Origin: Paraglaciecola mesophila KMM 241
GTDB lineage: Bacteria; Pseudomonadota; Gammaproteobacteria; Enterobacterales; Alteromonadaceae
NCBI RefSeq assembly: GCF_000315015.1
Contig: NZ_BAEP01000074.1
Span: forward strand, 62,001-126,000
Direction of reading: 5' to 3'
Length of the DNA stretch: 64,000 nt
In this document: positions 10,048-18,951 of the stretch, in pieces
How positions within the stretch are numbered: position 1 is the first letter of the stretch
Layout of the letters: each line of letters begins with the position of its first letter
The notes under the pieces: generated by a model
The model's database searches: none
Told to the model about the DNA's origin: nothing
Seen by the model: the letters and a program-made list of their open reading frames with translations, nothing else
Program-made: the position numbers and the translations under genes

Positions 10048-11583
10048 TTAAGAAGCATTGCCGCCGTTATTCGCCGAGTCGTGCAAGGTCTTCTCAACTT
10101 TCTCAAATGTATTGATAATTGAACTATCAGTTTGTTTTGACACTAAGCTGATTATAACAATAGTCAAGCTCGACAATATAAAGCCCGGTACTATTTCGTA
10201 TAGCCAAGCACTTAGGCTCTGTCCATCAACAGTAATTGGCAAATAAATCCATAATAACACTGTTACAGCTCCGACTAACATGCCACTTATGGCTGAGATG
10301 AGGGTCATTCGCTTCCAAAATAGACTGAATAAAATCAAAGGCCCAAATGCTGCACCGAAACCTGCCCAAGCATTACTGACCAATGACAATATACTGCTAT
10401 CTCTGTCGTACGCTAAGAAAATAGCGACCAAAGCAACAATGACCACGGATATACGACCAACGATGATCAGTTCGTGTTGACTCGCATCTCGTCTGAAAAA
10501 TGCTTGATAAAAGTCGCTCGTTAGGGAGCTAGATGTGACTAATAATTGTGAAGAAATAGTGCTCATGATTGCAGCCAAAATTGCTGCAAGCAAGAAACCA
10601 CCGATTAACGGATGAAAGAGCAATTGAGATAAATAAATAAAGATTGTTTCCGCGTCATTTAATGGCGTACCTTGCTTAGTCACGTAGGCAAGCCCCAATA
10701 ACCCCGTTGCTAATGCCCCCGTTATGGCTACTACCATCCAAGAAATGCCGATTTTTTGTGCCGTTTTGATGTCGTTTACGCTACGAATAGCCATGAAGCG
10801 CACGATGATATGGGGTTGTCCAAAATAGCCGAAACCCCAAGACAGCATAGATATGATGGCAATTGTTGATACAAGCTCACCGTTTGAGGCATTGACGAAC
10901 ATATCCAAGTACTGACCATCAAGCGTATTTAAAGACTGGGTAACACCTTGCCAACCGTCTAAATCGACGAGCACCACCACAGGCACCAATACCAGCGCTA
11001 CAAACATAATACATCCTTGCACAAAGTCAGTAATGCTCACGGCCATAAAACCGCCAAATAAGGTATATGCCACGACCACACCAGCAGTGATGTATAAGCC
11101 CAATTCGTAATTTAGACCGAATGATGTTTCAAATAATTTGCCGCCTGCGACGACGCCGGATGAGGTATATAAGGTAAAAAACAACACAATGACGATAGAA
11201 GAAACGATACGCAAAACGCGGCTCTTGTCATTGAACCGATTCTCAAAATAGTCAGGGATAGTAATCGCATTATTTGCCACTTCTGTATAAACACGTAAGC
11301 GGGGCGCTACTAAAACATAGTTAAGATAGGCACCAATGACGAGTCCTATGGCTATCCAAGCACTCGACAGACCGGTCAAATACATCGCCCCGGGTAAGCC
11401 CATTAACATCCATCCGCTCATGTCTGAAGCACCCGCCGAAAGGGCAGTGACTTTTGGGCTAAGATTACGGCCACCGAGCATGTAACCCTCTACGTCAGTA
11501 TTTGCTTGTTTGAATGAGTAAAGACCAATAGCGAGCATGGCGAGAAAGTACAATCCGAGCGATATAAAAGTGGCTGTTTCCAT
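10048..11583 (-). CDS. putP: Sodium/proline symporter PutP
   Basis: 511-residue sodium:solute symporter (SSS family) with about 13 membrane segments. The family blocks YMLGGRNLSPKVTALSAGAS (about 34-53), DMSGWMLMGLPGA and GFGYFGQPHI are all visible, and the size is normal (E. coli 502). It imports proline with Na+ across the inner membrane. The gene stands alone; no putA is in the window. The HDOD gene starts 20 nt after its stop, so read-through into that gene is possible. Confidence 0.92.
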   Translation of the reverse strand: METATFISLGLYFLAMLAIGLYSFKQANTDVEGYMLGGRNLSPKVTALSAGASDMSGWMLMGLPGAMYLTGLSSAWIAIGLVIGAYLNYVLVAPRLRVYTEVANNAITIPDYFENRFNDKSRVLRIVSSIVIVLFFTLYTSSGVVAGGKLFETSFGLNYELGLYITAGVVVAYTLFGGFMAVSITDFVQGCIMFVALVLVPVVVLVDLDGWQGVTQSLNTLDGQYLDMFVNASNGELVSTIAIISMLSWGFGYFGQPHIIVRFMAIRSVNDIKTAQKIGISWMVVAITGALATGLLGLAYVTKQGTPLNDAETIFIYLSQLLFHPLIGGFLLAAILAAIMSTISSQLLVTSSSLTSDFYQAFFRRDASQHELIIVGRISVVIVALVAIFLAYDRDSSILSLVSNAWAGFGAAFGPLILFSLFWKRMTLISAISGMLVGAVTVLLWIYLPITVDGQSLSAWLYEIVPGFILSSLTIVIISLVSKQTDSSIINTFEKVEKTLHDSANNGGNAS

Positions 11584-11688
11584 GATGTCCTTCGATTAAG
11601 ATGAGGAATGATTGAGTTTTTGTTTACGCTGTTGCAAATTAGCGTCTACTTTTTACACCATGCTATCAAGCAACCTAGGAATACACTA

Positions 11689-12177
11689 GTGTCCGCATTA
11701 TATAAAACCCAAGTAATCTCTTTTAATCAGCTGAAATTGAACGATTTATACGCAATATTACAATTGCGCCAAGACGTATTTATTATCGATCAACAAAGTA
11801 TATACAGAGACATAGACGAGCAAGATAAAATCAGCGAGCATATTTGCGTGTTTCACCAAGCCAGATTAATTGCCTATGCAAGGGTACGTAAAACTAAGCA
11901 AATTAACGCCAAGATTGAGCGGGTAGTGTGTTTACCTGAGTACCGAGGGCAGGGAATAGGCAAAGGCTTGATTGAACAGGCTATTGAAGAGATTCAACGT
12001 GACCATGAAATAACTACGATTATGTTATCCGCACAAACAAATGCGATCGATTTTTATCTCAAATTTGGTTTTCACCCAGAGGGTAAGCCCTATGATGACG
12101 GGGGCATTGAACACATTGATATGCTTTTAGCGGTGGCGCAGTTAAGGGGAGGTTCAAAAGATAGTCACGGCGGATAA
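11689..12177 (+). CDS. ElaA-like GNAT N-acetyltransferase
   Basis: Single-domain acetyl-CoA-dependent acyltransferase of the ElaA subfamily. LYAILQLRQDVFIIDQQSIY and DIDEQD correspond to the ElaA N-terminus. RVVCLPEYRGQGIGKGLIEQA carries the acetyl-CoA pyrophosphate-binding motif (R/Q-x-x-G-x-G/A). The C-terminal FYLKFGFHPEG block follows. The frame extends upstream to 11608, but I choose GTG at 11689. It has an AGGA site 8 nt upstream and gives 162 residues, close to ElaA (153), whereas the extension has no family counterpart. Substrate unknown. Confidence 0.85.
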   Translation: MSALYKTQVISFNQLKLNDLYAILQLRQDVFIIDQQSIYRDIDEQDKISEHICVFHQARLIAYARVRKTKQINAKIERVVCLPEYRGQGIGKGLIEQAIEEIQRDHEITTIMLSAQTNAIDFYLKFGFHPEGKPYDDGGIEHIDMLLAVAQLRGGSKDSHGG

Positions 12178-12201
12178 AAAGGAGCACAAGCTCCTTTTTA
12201 T
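12174..12201 (+). terminator. Bidirectional intrinsic terminator after the acetyltransferase
   Basis: A perfect 12-bp stem (ATAAAAAGGAGC / GCTCCTTTTTAT) with an ACAA loop lies between convergent genes. It starts within the last codon of the acetyltransferase gene. Confidence 0.88.
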
Positions 12202-12253
12202 CAACCTATGTCTGTTTCTATGTGGCGCGGTCTTCTTTACGCAATCCACATTC

Positions 12254-12961
12254 TTAGGCAGAGAAAGTCATGCCCTTAGTCAATTTGTTTTTGGTTTGTT
12301 CAACATCATGCACATTTTCACTGACGATAACCAAGCTGGTGTTATTCATTTCCACTGCTTCGGCAGTTAGGTAGCCATCGTTAACCCTGTTTTTCGCTTT
12401 GTAACCCTCTTTATGGGGTACAACAAACACAGTAACTTTGCCATTCTCACCCTGCATGACCAAGTGCAGACTTTTAACGCCTTTGTGGACACAATGATTG
12501 GCGTAAAATATTTGCCCCATATCCTCATTTAAATGACCACCATACTGGGCAAGCTTGGCATTAACTTGTTGCATGGTGAAATCTTCGTTTGCATCCAGTG
12601 CATGAGGACCTTCATGATATACATGAGCCAGCGATTGTGCTGACAGATCAATATAGTTTTGTTGTTGCCATAACGTGAAACTTACCCCAACAACAAACGC
12701 TAAAGATGCCGCTAACGCTAAATGCACCCGGGCACGCTTCTTATTGTGTTGATGAGTTTGCATGGTTTGGCGCAAAATAAGTTTGTGGGCCAAATCGTCA
12801 GGCACATCAACTTTCATCGCTGCCTGCAAGCTCGCGTCGATCTTTTTTTGCTCAGACCAAAATTCTTGTTTTGCAGGATCTTGTGCTGCCGCTTCTTTGA
12901 CTCGTATGTCATCGCAATTCGGATCAGCATAAATGGTTCTGCGAAATTCTAAATCATCCAT
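12254..12961 (-). CDS. DUF3379 protein, probable membrane anti-sigma partner
   Basis: About 235 residues. The N-terminus MDDLEFRRTIYADPNC is typical of DUF3379. A cytoplasmic part (about 1-80) precedes one membrane segment (about 88-106, HLALAASLAFVVGVSFTLW) and a C-terminal periplasmic domain. It overlaps the ECF sigma gene by 8 nt. That position and topology suggest an anti-sigma factor, though no zinc-binding (ZAS) motif is seen. I choose ATG at 12961 (family N-terminus) over ATG at 12982, seven codons upstream. The anti-sigma role is inference from context. Confidence 0.72.
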   Translation of the reverse strand: MDDLEFRRTIYADPNCDDIRVKEAAAQDPAKQEFWSEQKKIDASLQAAMKVDVPDDLAHKLILRQTMQTHQHNKKRARVHLALAASLAFVVGVSFTLWQQQNYIDLSAQSLAHVYHEGPHALDANEDFTMQQVNAKLAQYGGHLNEDMGQIFYANHCVHKGVKSLHLVMQGENGKVTVFVVPHKEGYKAKNRVNDGYLTAEAVEMNNTSLVIVSENVHDVEQTKNKLTKGMTFSA

Positions 12962-13511
12962 TTTTCCGTTCTCGATTGTCATTTGATTTCTCTAGGGCCT
13001 CTTTAATTTGGCTGCGTGCCCGAAATAACCGGGTCATTACGGTATTCTTGTTTAAATTTAGTTGAGCTGCAATTTCATCTCCGCTGTATCCAAACATGAT
13101 TTGCAGCATTAATGGCTCTCTATACTCTTCTGTCAAAGAGGCCATTATTTTTCGTAACTCTCGGTGCTCAATTTCAACCTCGTGAGTCAACTGATCGTCT
13201 GAAATAGACACATCATCGATATCAACCAAGTCGAACTGCTTACGTTCAAAGCGTCGGGCATTTTCTCGACGCAGAATCGTAATCAACCAAGATTTGGCGG
13301 CTTTTTCGTCCTTTAATGAATCCAATGATTTCCATGCACGCAGAAACGTCTCTTGGACTATGTCTTCTGCCACCGCTTTATCTTTAACCAGCCAGTATGC
13401 ATAGCGGAATATGTCGCCATGTAATGCTTGGACCAGGGTTTCGTATCTTTTTTGTTTATCTAGCATGTCACTAGAGACCGAGGCTTTTTTAAATTGCTTT
13501 CGCAAATTCAT
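12954..13511 (-). CDS. ECF RNA polymerase sigma factor
   Basis: 185 residues with region 2 (about 25-92, including DIFRYAYWLVKDKAVAEDIVQETFLRAWKSL, the core- and -10-binding part) and region 4 (about 120-175, LTEEYREPLMLQIMFGYSGDEIAAQLNLN, a helix-turn-helix for the -35). It is RpoE-like in size but has its own DUF3379 partner rather than RseA. First gene of a two-gene operon. The stimulus and regulon are not visible. The basic leader before MLDKQKRYETL could be shortened if the start is the second ATG at 13463. Confidence 0.88.
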   Translation of the reverse strand: MNLRKQFKKASVSSDMLDKQKRYETLVQALHGDIFRYAYWLVKDKAVAEDIVQETFLRAWKSLDSLKDEKAAKSWLITILRRENARRFERKQFDLVDIDDVSISDDQLTHEVEIEHRELRKIMASLTEEYREPLMLQIMFGYSGDEIAAQLNLNKNTVMTRLFRARSQIKEALEKSNDNRERKNG

Positions 13512-13564
13512 TATTTATTTCCGCCTTTTATGTGTGTTCTTATTATTCGTTAAAGCGGCGCATA

Positions 13565-13605
13565 GTGCAATTCGCCCTTAGTCGCGGAAGAAGGGCTGAT
13601 TGCAC
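13565..13605. repeat. 15-bp inverted repeat upstream of the ECF sigma gene
   Basis: Arms 13565-13579 and 13591-13605 (GTGCAATTCGCCCTT against GTGCAATCAGCCCTT) differ at two bases and flank an 11-base centre. It lies between the batD stop and the sigma-factor start, about 55 nt before the ATG. With no T-run it is either a transcript-end stem or a regulatory element in the sigma leader. Confidence 0.5.
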
Positions 13606-13698
13606 ATGCATTATTTACTGCGGATTTTGACCTATATTTGCAAATGAGGCATGAAAAATAGCGCTTTTAAACCATCAAAGCTGTTCCCCACTCATCAT

Positions 13699-15465
13699 CT
13701 AATAAAGTGAGGCTAATTTTTTGTTACTTTGATGAGCGCTAGCTTGCTGTCGAATTAAGCTAAATGTTGAGACAAGTTCTTCCCTGTTCCACTGTTTGTC
13801 CTCGGCGCTAAATTTAGACGCATATAATGTATTTACCGCTTGATCTAACGAGGCTTTGTGAAATTCATTTTGTAACGTACTCAATGATTTACCATGACTT
13901 CCCGTTAACGTATTTAGCCATACCGTTAATGCCTGAATAATTGCCTGACTATCCTTTTTTCCCATAGAGGCTTGCAGCGATTTCCACGCTTGCTTTTCAG
14001 AAGGATGTGCCTTATTCGCTGTGCCATTATGCGCTACGCCATTGCTGGCTCCACTGGACAAGCTCGCTTTGACTTTTAAACGACGAATGTGCAGCGCCCA
14101 GCCAATCAGTGTGGTTATCCATAAGAGTGTTAATGCGCAGCTGATCCAGAACCACAAATTGGTTTTTTGATTAAGGCCCGAGGTAGATTGTTCAACGCTG
14201 TGTTGACTGCCCTGTTTGGCGGCCTGTTCTGCACTTGGCAGAGTAGGGGGGAGCGGAGCGTTGTTAGCAACTGTAGGCGCAGTGTTGGCTGCGGAAGCAT
14301 TATTAGCGCCCGCAACGACCGTAATGGTGCGTTTTGGTAGCGTCGCATATTCTACTTGCCCGCTGACAATGTTAAACCAAGGAACGCTCACTTCCTCTAG
14401 CGTGAATTCACCCGCTTGGCTGGGAATGATCGCTATGGTTTCAGTGCGCTGGGCAATGAGTGTATTGTCTTTTTCAACAGTGGTGGTATTCGGCTGATTA
14501 GGGTAAACCTTCACGCCGCTGGGATACTGACTATTGATATTTGGTAACTGCGCTTCATCAACCCCCACAGCAGTAAGAGTCAGTGTGCGGGTGATTGGCT
14601 CACCGGCCTTAAATTCGGTTGCATTAGGTTGCCACTCTTCATGTAGCTCAACATAATCACTCGGCAGCCAAGTACCAGAATAGTTAGCAGGAATGGGTTT
14701 CACAGTTATTTCTTGTGTCGGGCCTACACGATTGATGGTTTTACTGCGGCTGAAAAAACCGAAGCTCTGTTGCCTATCTTGAACTACTTCGCCTTCAAAC
14801 ATCGGGCCTTGGATGGTAAAGGTGCCACTCTTTTGCGGGATCACCGCAAAAGTACGCTCAATCACCCGATAGCGTTTGCCATCGACGATGTCGTTATATT
14901 CTGCATCTTTACCAATTTGCCGAATTTCTCCGTCGACCAAAGTGGGAGCAGATAAGCTACCTCGCTGCAGGTCTCTGGCAAGAAACAACTTTACGGTATA
15001 ACGAATTTGTTGCTGAAGGTAGGTTTCGTCTGTGTCGACTGACGTTGTGACATAAACATCTCGACCTTCTGTACTTTGACGAGCGGAAACCGGTAAAACC
15101 ATCATATTAATGGGTGCTGAGCTTTGGCCTTCTATGGTAAATGCTGGAATGACAAAACGCCCTGGCTTACGCGGAATAAGAACGGTGGTCCAAATGGTGG
15201 TGCGGGTTGTGTCAAAGTTGATCATTTGGGTTTGCGAGCTAACAGAGGTTCTGCCTACGATAAAATCTGCATTCAACGGGCTAGGATCGAATGCCTCGCG
15301 AGATGCATCGCCCGAGGCAACCACACTTAGGGTTATTGATTCATCAGCGAGTACGGGGTTTTTATCGACCGTGGCTGACAGTTCATCTATTTGAGCAAGA
15401 GCAAATGTGCTTAAGGCCCAGAGGAATAAACATGAACGAGATAAATAACGGATAAATAACTGCAT
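13699..15465 (-). CDS. batD: BatD-family membrane protein
   Basis: 588 residues. An N-terminal signal peptide (about 1-24, LFLWALSTFALA) is followed by a long periplasmic region with repeated beta-sandwich units. These show the family's DKNPVLADESITLSVVASGDA start and the RTTIWTTVLIPRKPGRFVIPA block. One membrane helix lies at about 440-462 (LWFWISCALTLLWITTLIGW), with a cytoplasmic tail after it. This is the 'oxygen tolerance' BatD family, first named from a Bacteroides aerotolerance locus. Last gene of the moxR operon, 4 nt after batB/C. It probably works with BatA and BatB at the inner membrane; the biochemistry is unknown. Confidence 0.87.
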   Translation of the reverse strand: MQLFIRYLSRSCLFLWALSTFALAQIDELSATVDKNPVLADESITLSVVASGDASREAFDPSPLNADFIVGRTSVSSQTQMINFDTTRTTIWTTVLIPRKPGRFVIPAFTIEGQSSAPINMMVLPVSARQSTEGRDVYVTTSVDTDETYLQQQIRYTVKLFLARDLQRGSLSAPTLVDGEIRQIGKDAEYNDIVDGKRYRVIERTFAVIPQKSGTFTIQGPMFEGEVVQDRQQSFGFFSRSKTINRVGPTQEITVKPIPANYSGTWLPSDYVELHEEWQPNATEFKAGEPITRTLTLTAVGVDEAQLPNINSQYPSGVKVYPNQPNTTTVEKDNTLIAQRTETIAIIPSQAGEFTLEEVSVPWFNIVSGQVEYATLPKRTITVVAGANNASAANTAPTVANNAPLPPTLPSAEQAAKQGSQHSVEQSTSGLNQKTNLWFWISCALTLLWITTLIGWALHIRRLKVKASLSSGASNGVAHNGTANKAHPSEKQAWKSLQASMGKKDSQAIIQALTVWLNTLTGSHGKSLSTLQNEFHKASLDQAVNTLYASKFSAEDKQWNREELVSTFSLIRQQASAHQSNKKLASLY

Positions 15466-15469
15466 TTTG

Positions 15470-17431
15470 CTACCAGTTCCTTTGTCGTTGAGTCGGTGTA
15501 CGTTGTTGTCTTCGCTTTTGATTTTCTATCTGCATTTTTCGTTTTAATAAGAATGCTGGATCGTCAGGAACGCGGTTGAGTAATGTTTGCATGCGTTGCA
15601 TTTGTTCTTTCTGTTCGTCAGTAAGCTCTTGTGGTGCTTGTGCACCCATTGAAGCCGCCTGCTGCTGAGACTCATCTTGTGCATCAGTTTGCTCATTTTC
15701 ATCCATAGACGCAGGTTGTGATGATTGCTCATCTTGTGACTGCTCTCGCTCCCCTTGTTGAGGCGACTGCGAATCAGCTTGCTGAGTGTTGTTTTCGCTA
15801 TCTTGCTCGTTCTGCTCAGGTTGTTCCTCGGAAGCAGATTGCTTGCTATCATCTTGTTGCGATTGCTGTTGGTTTTCCTGTGATGATTGCCCAGAGTTGT
15901 TATCGGCATTTTGATCCTGCTGTGAATCTTGTCCCTCTTTTTGTCCCTCTTGTTGATCGCCAGACTGGTTATTCTCTCCTTGCTGGTTTTCGTTTTGCTG
16001 TTGCTGGTCAGAATTTTCCTGCTGTTCTTGATTTTGCTGGTCTTGTTGCTGTTGCTTTTGTTGTTCAAGCAACGTCTTGTTCGCTTGTGCATCTTCGTGA
16101 GCAGGATCAATCGCCAATGCTTTCTCATAGGCTTTAATGGCCTCATCAATTTCACCTAGCTGGGCAAGAGTATTTCCTTCGTTGTAACGGGCTTGCGCGC
16201 CACTTGCTGTTCGAAATGCATCAAGTGCAGCCGCGTAGTTTTGCGCTTTGTAGGCTGCTGTTCCCCGCCACATAGGGTCGTTAAAGTGCTTAGCTGCTTC
16301 TTCGTAATTTTCAGTCTGAAAAGCGTGTTGACCTTGCTGATCTGCGGTTTGCCACATGTCATCCCACCAGGTCGCACTGGCGGGTGGGGTATACCCGGGC
16401 AACAACATAAAGACTGCAAATATGCCTAGTAACCCGCGACGAAAGCCATACGCGGCAAGGGGCAATAACAGTATTAACAGATAAGGACCCATCTCTTGCC
16501 ATTCATCACCAAACTTGTCTTCGGTTTCGCTGGACTTTTCTTCTTCTGACGAGAGTACCGATTGGTTTTTCAGGTAGTCGATATCGCTATCATCTGTGCG
16601 CATCGCGATGTACCTGCCACCTCCTTTGCGCGCTAGGGTTTGCAGGTTACTCGCCCTTAATCTAGGTACGACTACAGCACCACTATTGTCTTTTAAAAAG
16701 TCACCATTAACCAATTGAATAGGTGCACCATCGGGTGTACCAATCGACAACACGGAAAGGCGATAGGGGGAATTCTCAAGCAATTTACTCACCTCAGCCA
16801 CTTGCGTGTTTTCAATGCCATCTGTAATCCAAAATATTTCACCTTGTTGGTAACCAGCATTGCGTAATAGCGCGATAGCTGATTCCAAGCCTAAAAACGG
16901 TTCGCTGCCGGCAACGGGCATAATTTCAGGTGACAGGCTAGGGATCAAAGCTGTTAAATTCTGCCCATCGGAACTTAGCGGGCTAATGGTGAACGCGTCA
17001 CCAGCATAAGCAACGAGGCCAGTTTCACCTTCAGCGATGGCCTTGACTAAATCAATGGCCTTGTACTTGGCACGAGTGAGACGGTTCGGCGTGACATCTG
17101 TTGCTCGCATTGACAATGACATATCCAGTACCACGACTTTGCCGCTGTTTAACTGATAAACCGGCTGAGGCAGACGCTGCCAAGTTGGACCCGCGAGGGC
17201 TAAGCAGGCTAACGTCCAGGCGACGACTAATACGTATAAAGGCGGTTTCGAAGATTTAACTCCATTATTCGCGACAAGGTGTTGGTATAGGTGCGAAGGT
17301 AAGACAGATTGCCATCCTGAACGCTGTTGATTCATGCGTTTCAACAGCGCAATGAGTAAAAACAAAGGAACAATGGCTAATAACCACAAAGGACGCAAAA
17401 AATGAAAATCCGCTAGGGTAAAATCAAGCAT
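15470..17431 (-). CDS. BatB-BatC fusion: VWA domain, TPR repeats and Gln-rich linker
   Basis: About 653 residues. Two N-terminal membrane helices are followed by a von Willebrand A domain with a MIDAS-type DMSLSM motif (about 90-300). After another helix come TPR repeats (about 370-450, including ARYNEGNTLAQLGEIDEAIKAYEKAL). Then comes a Gln/Asn/Glu/Ser-rich low-complexity stretch of about 150 residues (about 455-610) and a short conserved tail (LLNRVPDDPAFLLKRKMQ). In other bacteria BatB and BatC are separate proteins. The start is ATG at 17431, overlapping the batA stop by 8 nt with an AGGAG site; a longer frame upstream lies inside batA. The low-complexity part opens long meaningless frames on both strands. 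Confidence 0.87.
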   Translation of the reverse strand: MLDFTLADFHFLRPLWLLAIVPLFLLIALLKRMNQQRSGWQSVLPSHLYQHLVANNGVKSSKPPLYVLVVAWTLACLALAGPTWQRLPQPVYQLNSGKVVVLDMSLSMRATDVTPNRLTRAKYKAIDLVKAIAEGETGLVAYAGDAFTISPLSSDGQNLTALIPSLSPEIMPVAGSEPFLGLESAIALLRNAGYQQGEIFWITDGIENTQVAEVSKLLENSPYRLSVLSIGTPDGAPIQLVNGDFLKDNSGAVVVPRLRASNLQTLARKGGGRYIAMRTDDSDIDYLKNQSVLSSEEEKSSETEDKFGDEWQEMGPYLLILLLPLAAYGFRRGLLGIFAVFMLLPGYTPPASATWWDDMWQTADQQGQHAFQTENYEEAAKHFNDPMWRGTAAYKAQNYAAALDAFRTASGAQARYNEGNTLAQLGEIDEAIKAYEKALAIDPAHEDAQANKTLLEQQKQQQQDQQNQEQQENSDQQQQNENQQGENNQSGDQQEGQKEGQDSQQDQNADNNSGQSSQENQQQSQQDDSKQSASEEQPEQNEQDSENNTQQADSQSPQQGEREQSQDEQSSQPASMDENEQTDAQDESQQQAASMGAQAPQELTDEQKEQMQRMQTLLNRVPDDPAFLLKRKMQIENQKRRQQRTPTQRQRNW

Positions 17432-18455
17432 CAATTTGGCTCCTTTCTTTAGCTGTTCTAGCGTTTTTAAGATTAAACAACCAGCTGGACACAAGCGGTT
17501 TAAGGGCCAGTAATAAGGAAATAAGTAGCGCCAAACCTAAGGGGTAGAAATAAAGTGCCTGCAAGGGGCGCATTTGTCGACTTTCTCTAGCGATGGGCTC
17601 TAATTCGTCTAGCTTGCTGTAAATTTCCTTTAAGCTTTGGGCGTCTCTTGCACGAAAATAGCGACCCCCAGTGGATTCTGCAAGGGTGGTTAACATGCCT
17701 TCATCCAACTCTTGTGATGGATTGACTTGGCGGCTGCCAAAAATGCTTTGTACTAACATTTGGTCGGCACCGACGCCTATTGTGTATAATGTTACGCCGT
17801 TGTTAATGGCCAATTCATTGGCTTGTTCTGGCGTAATGTTGCCTGCGGTATTTTGCCCGTCAGTTAACAGGATCAATACTTTGTTTGACTCTTCTTTGCT
17901 TTTGAAGCGCTTGATAGCTAAACCAATGGCATCCCCGATAGCGGTTTGTTCACCCACCAGGCCAATAAGCGACTCGTTTAATAATTGTGACACTGTCTCA
18001 CGATCGTAAGTCAATGGTGCTTGCAAGTAAGCTGTGTCAGCAAAGAAAATCAGCCCTAGTCGGTCACCAATGCGACGTTGAATAAAGTCATGTAATACCG
18101 ATTTTATCATTTGCAAGCGATCAACTTGACGACCGTTAACTTGCATATCGTCAATTTTCATACTGCCGGATAAATCAACCGCAATCATCAGGTCGCGGCC
18201 TTCTGCGGGAATACTAACGGGCTCGCCTAACCATTGGGGGCGAGCACTTGCACTCACTAGGGCAACCCAGCCTATGGTGGCAATTATCAAGAATGCCATT
18301 CTACTTGTGGGGGGCTTAGATACATTTTGGATCCCTTGGGGCAGGTGAGGCACTCTTAATGCAGCAGATTGTACTTGTGCCTTCGCGGGCAACAAATAAA
18401 CCAAAATGGGTAACGGTAAAGCGAACCACATCCACCACCATGCAAACTCAAACAT
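17424..18455 (-). CDS. batA: BatA-like VWA-domain membrane protein
   Basis: About 343 residues. A membrane helix at about 5-22 and another near 50 precede a VWA domain whose MIDAS motif is AVDLSGSM (about 82-89). A C-terminal helix lies at about 300-320. The metal-binding DxSxS and the distal LLTDGQN block are intact. Predicted to bind partner proteins in the periplasm with MoxR ATPase help. I use ATG at 18455, which overlaps the preceding stop by 8 nt and follows an AGGAG site. The reading frame extends 9 codons upstream into the DUF4381 gene. Confidence 0.88.
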   Translation of the reverse strand: MFEFAWWWMWFALPLPILVYLLPAKAQVQSAALRVPHLPQGIQNVSKPPTSRMAFLIIATIGWVALVSASARPQWLGEPVSIPAEGRDLMIAVDLSGSMKIDDMQVNGRQVDRLQMIKSVLHDFIQRRIGDRLGLIFFADTAYLQAPLTYDRETVSQLLNESLIGLVGEQTAIGDAIGLAIKRFKSKEESNKVLILLTDGQNTAGNITPEQANELAINNGVTLYTIGVGADQMLVQSIFGSRQVNPSQELDEGMLTTLAESTGGRYFRARDAQSLKEIYSKLDELEPIARESRQMRPLQALYFYPLGLALLISLLLALKPLVSSWLFNLKNARTAKERSQIDA

Positions 18456-18951
18456 GTGCGGCTCCTGTTGAAGAAGACTCACTAACGTCCTTTAGTTTGG
18501 CATGCTTTATCCATACGCTGACTTGGGCTTGAATAGCAGAAAATTGCGTGCTATCAGCTGTTGCTGGGCGGTAGAGTTGTGTTTGCAACGCTGAAAAGGC
18601 CGCGTTAAAGGGACCTTGTTTAGATGACGGCAACTGCTCACAGAGATAAGCTTGCCAGCGCTTAGAGTGCAAATTTGCATGTTGCTCACTGGGTAAATAA
18701 TGCATGCATATACGCTTAAGTAAGGTATTCATACGAATCGGCCAATCAGCTTGACTGCTTGTGATTGAAGCCAGTTCAGTCAGTGCATGGCGCCGTGCTG
18801 CGTTATATTGCCTGTGTTTTATCCATGCAGTAATAAGCACAATGACAACTAAAAGGATAAAAAAGGCGACTAACCACCAACCATAGGCTGGCGGCCAGGT
18901 GCTGATTTGAGAAGGGATGTGGATATCTTTCAATTGGTCTAACGGATTCAT
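18448..18951 (-). CDS. DUF4381 small membrane protein of the moxR operon
   Basis: 167 residues. The N-terminal motif NPLDQLKDIHIPSQISTWPPAYGWWLV is characteristic of DUF4381. One membrane helix follows (about 26-46, VAFFILLVVIVLITAWI), then a basic cytoplasmic region with a helical C-terminus. It sits between the DUF58 gene (4-nt ATGA overlap) and batA (8-nt overlap), the usual place for this family in proteobacterial MoxR/Bat operons. Function unknown; it may anchor or couple the DUF58 and VWA proteins. Confidence 0.85.
   Translation of the reverse strand: MNPLDQLKDIHIPSQISTWPPAYGWWLVAFFILLVVIVLITAWIKHRQYNAARRHALTELASITSSQADWPIRMNTLLKRICMHYLPSEQHANLHSKRWQAYLCEQLPSSKQGPFNAAFSALQTQLYRPATADSTQFSAIQAQVSVWIKHAKLKDVSESSSTGAAHV

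Noticed and set aside
15544-16155. Long frames in other phases over the Gln-rich part of batB/C
   Set aside because: CAG/CAA repeats lack stops in several frames; the antisense and shifted products are low-complexity Lys/Asn/Ser or Leu/Val runs.
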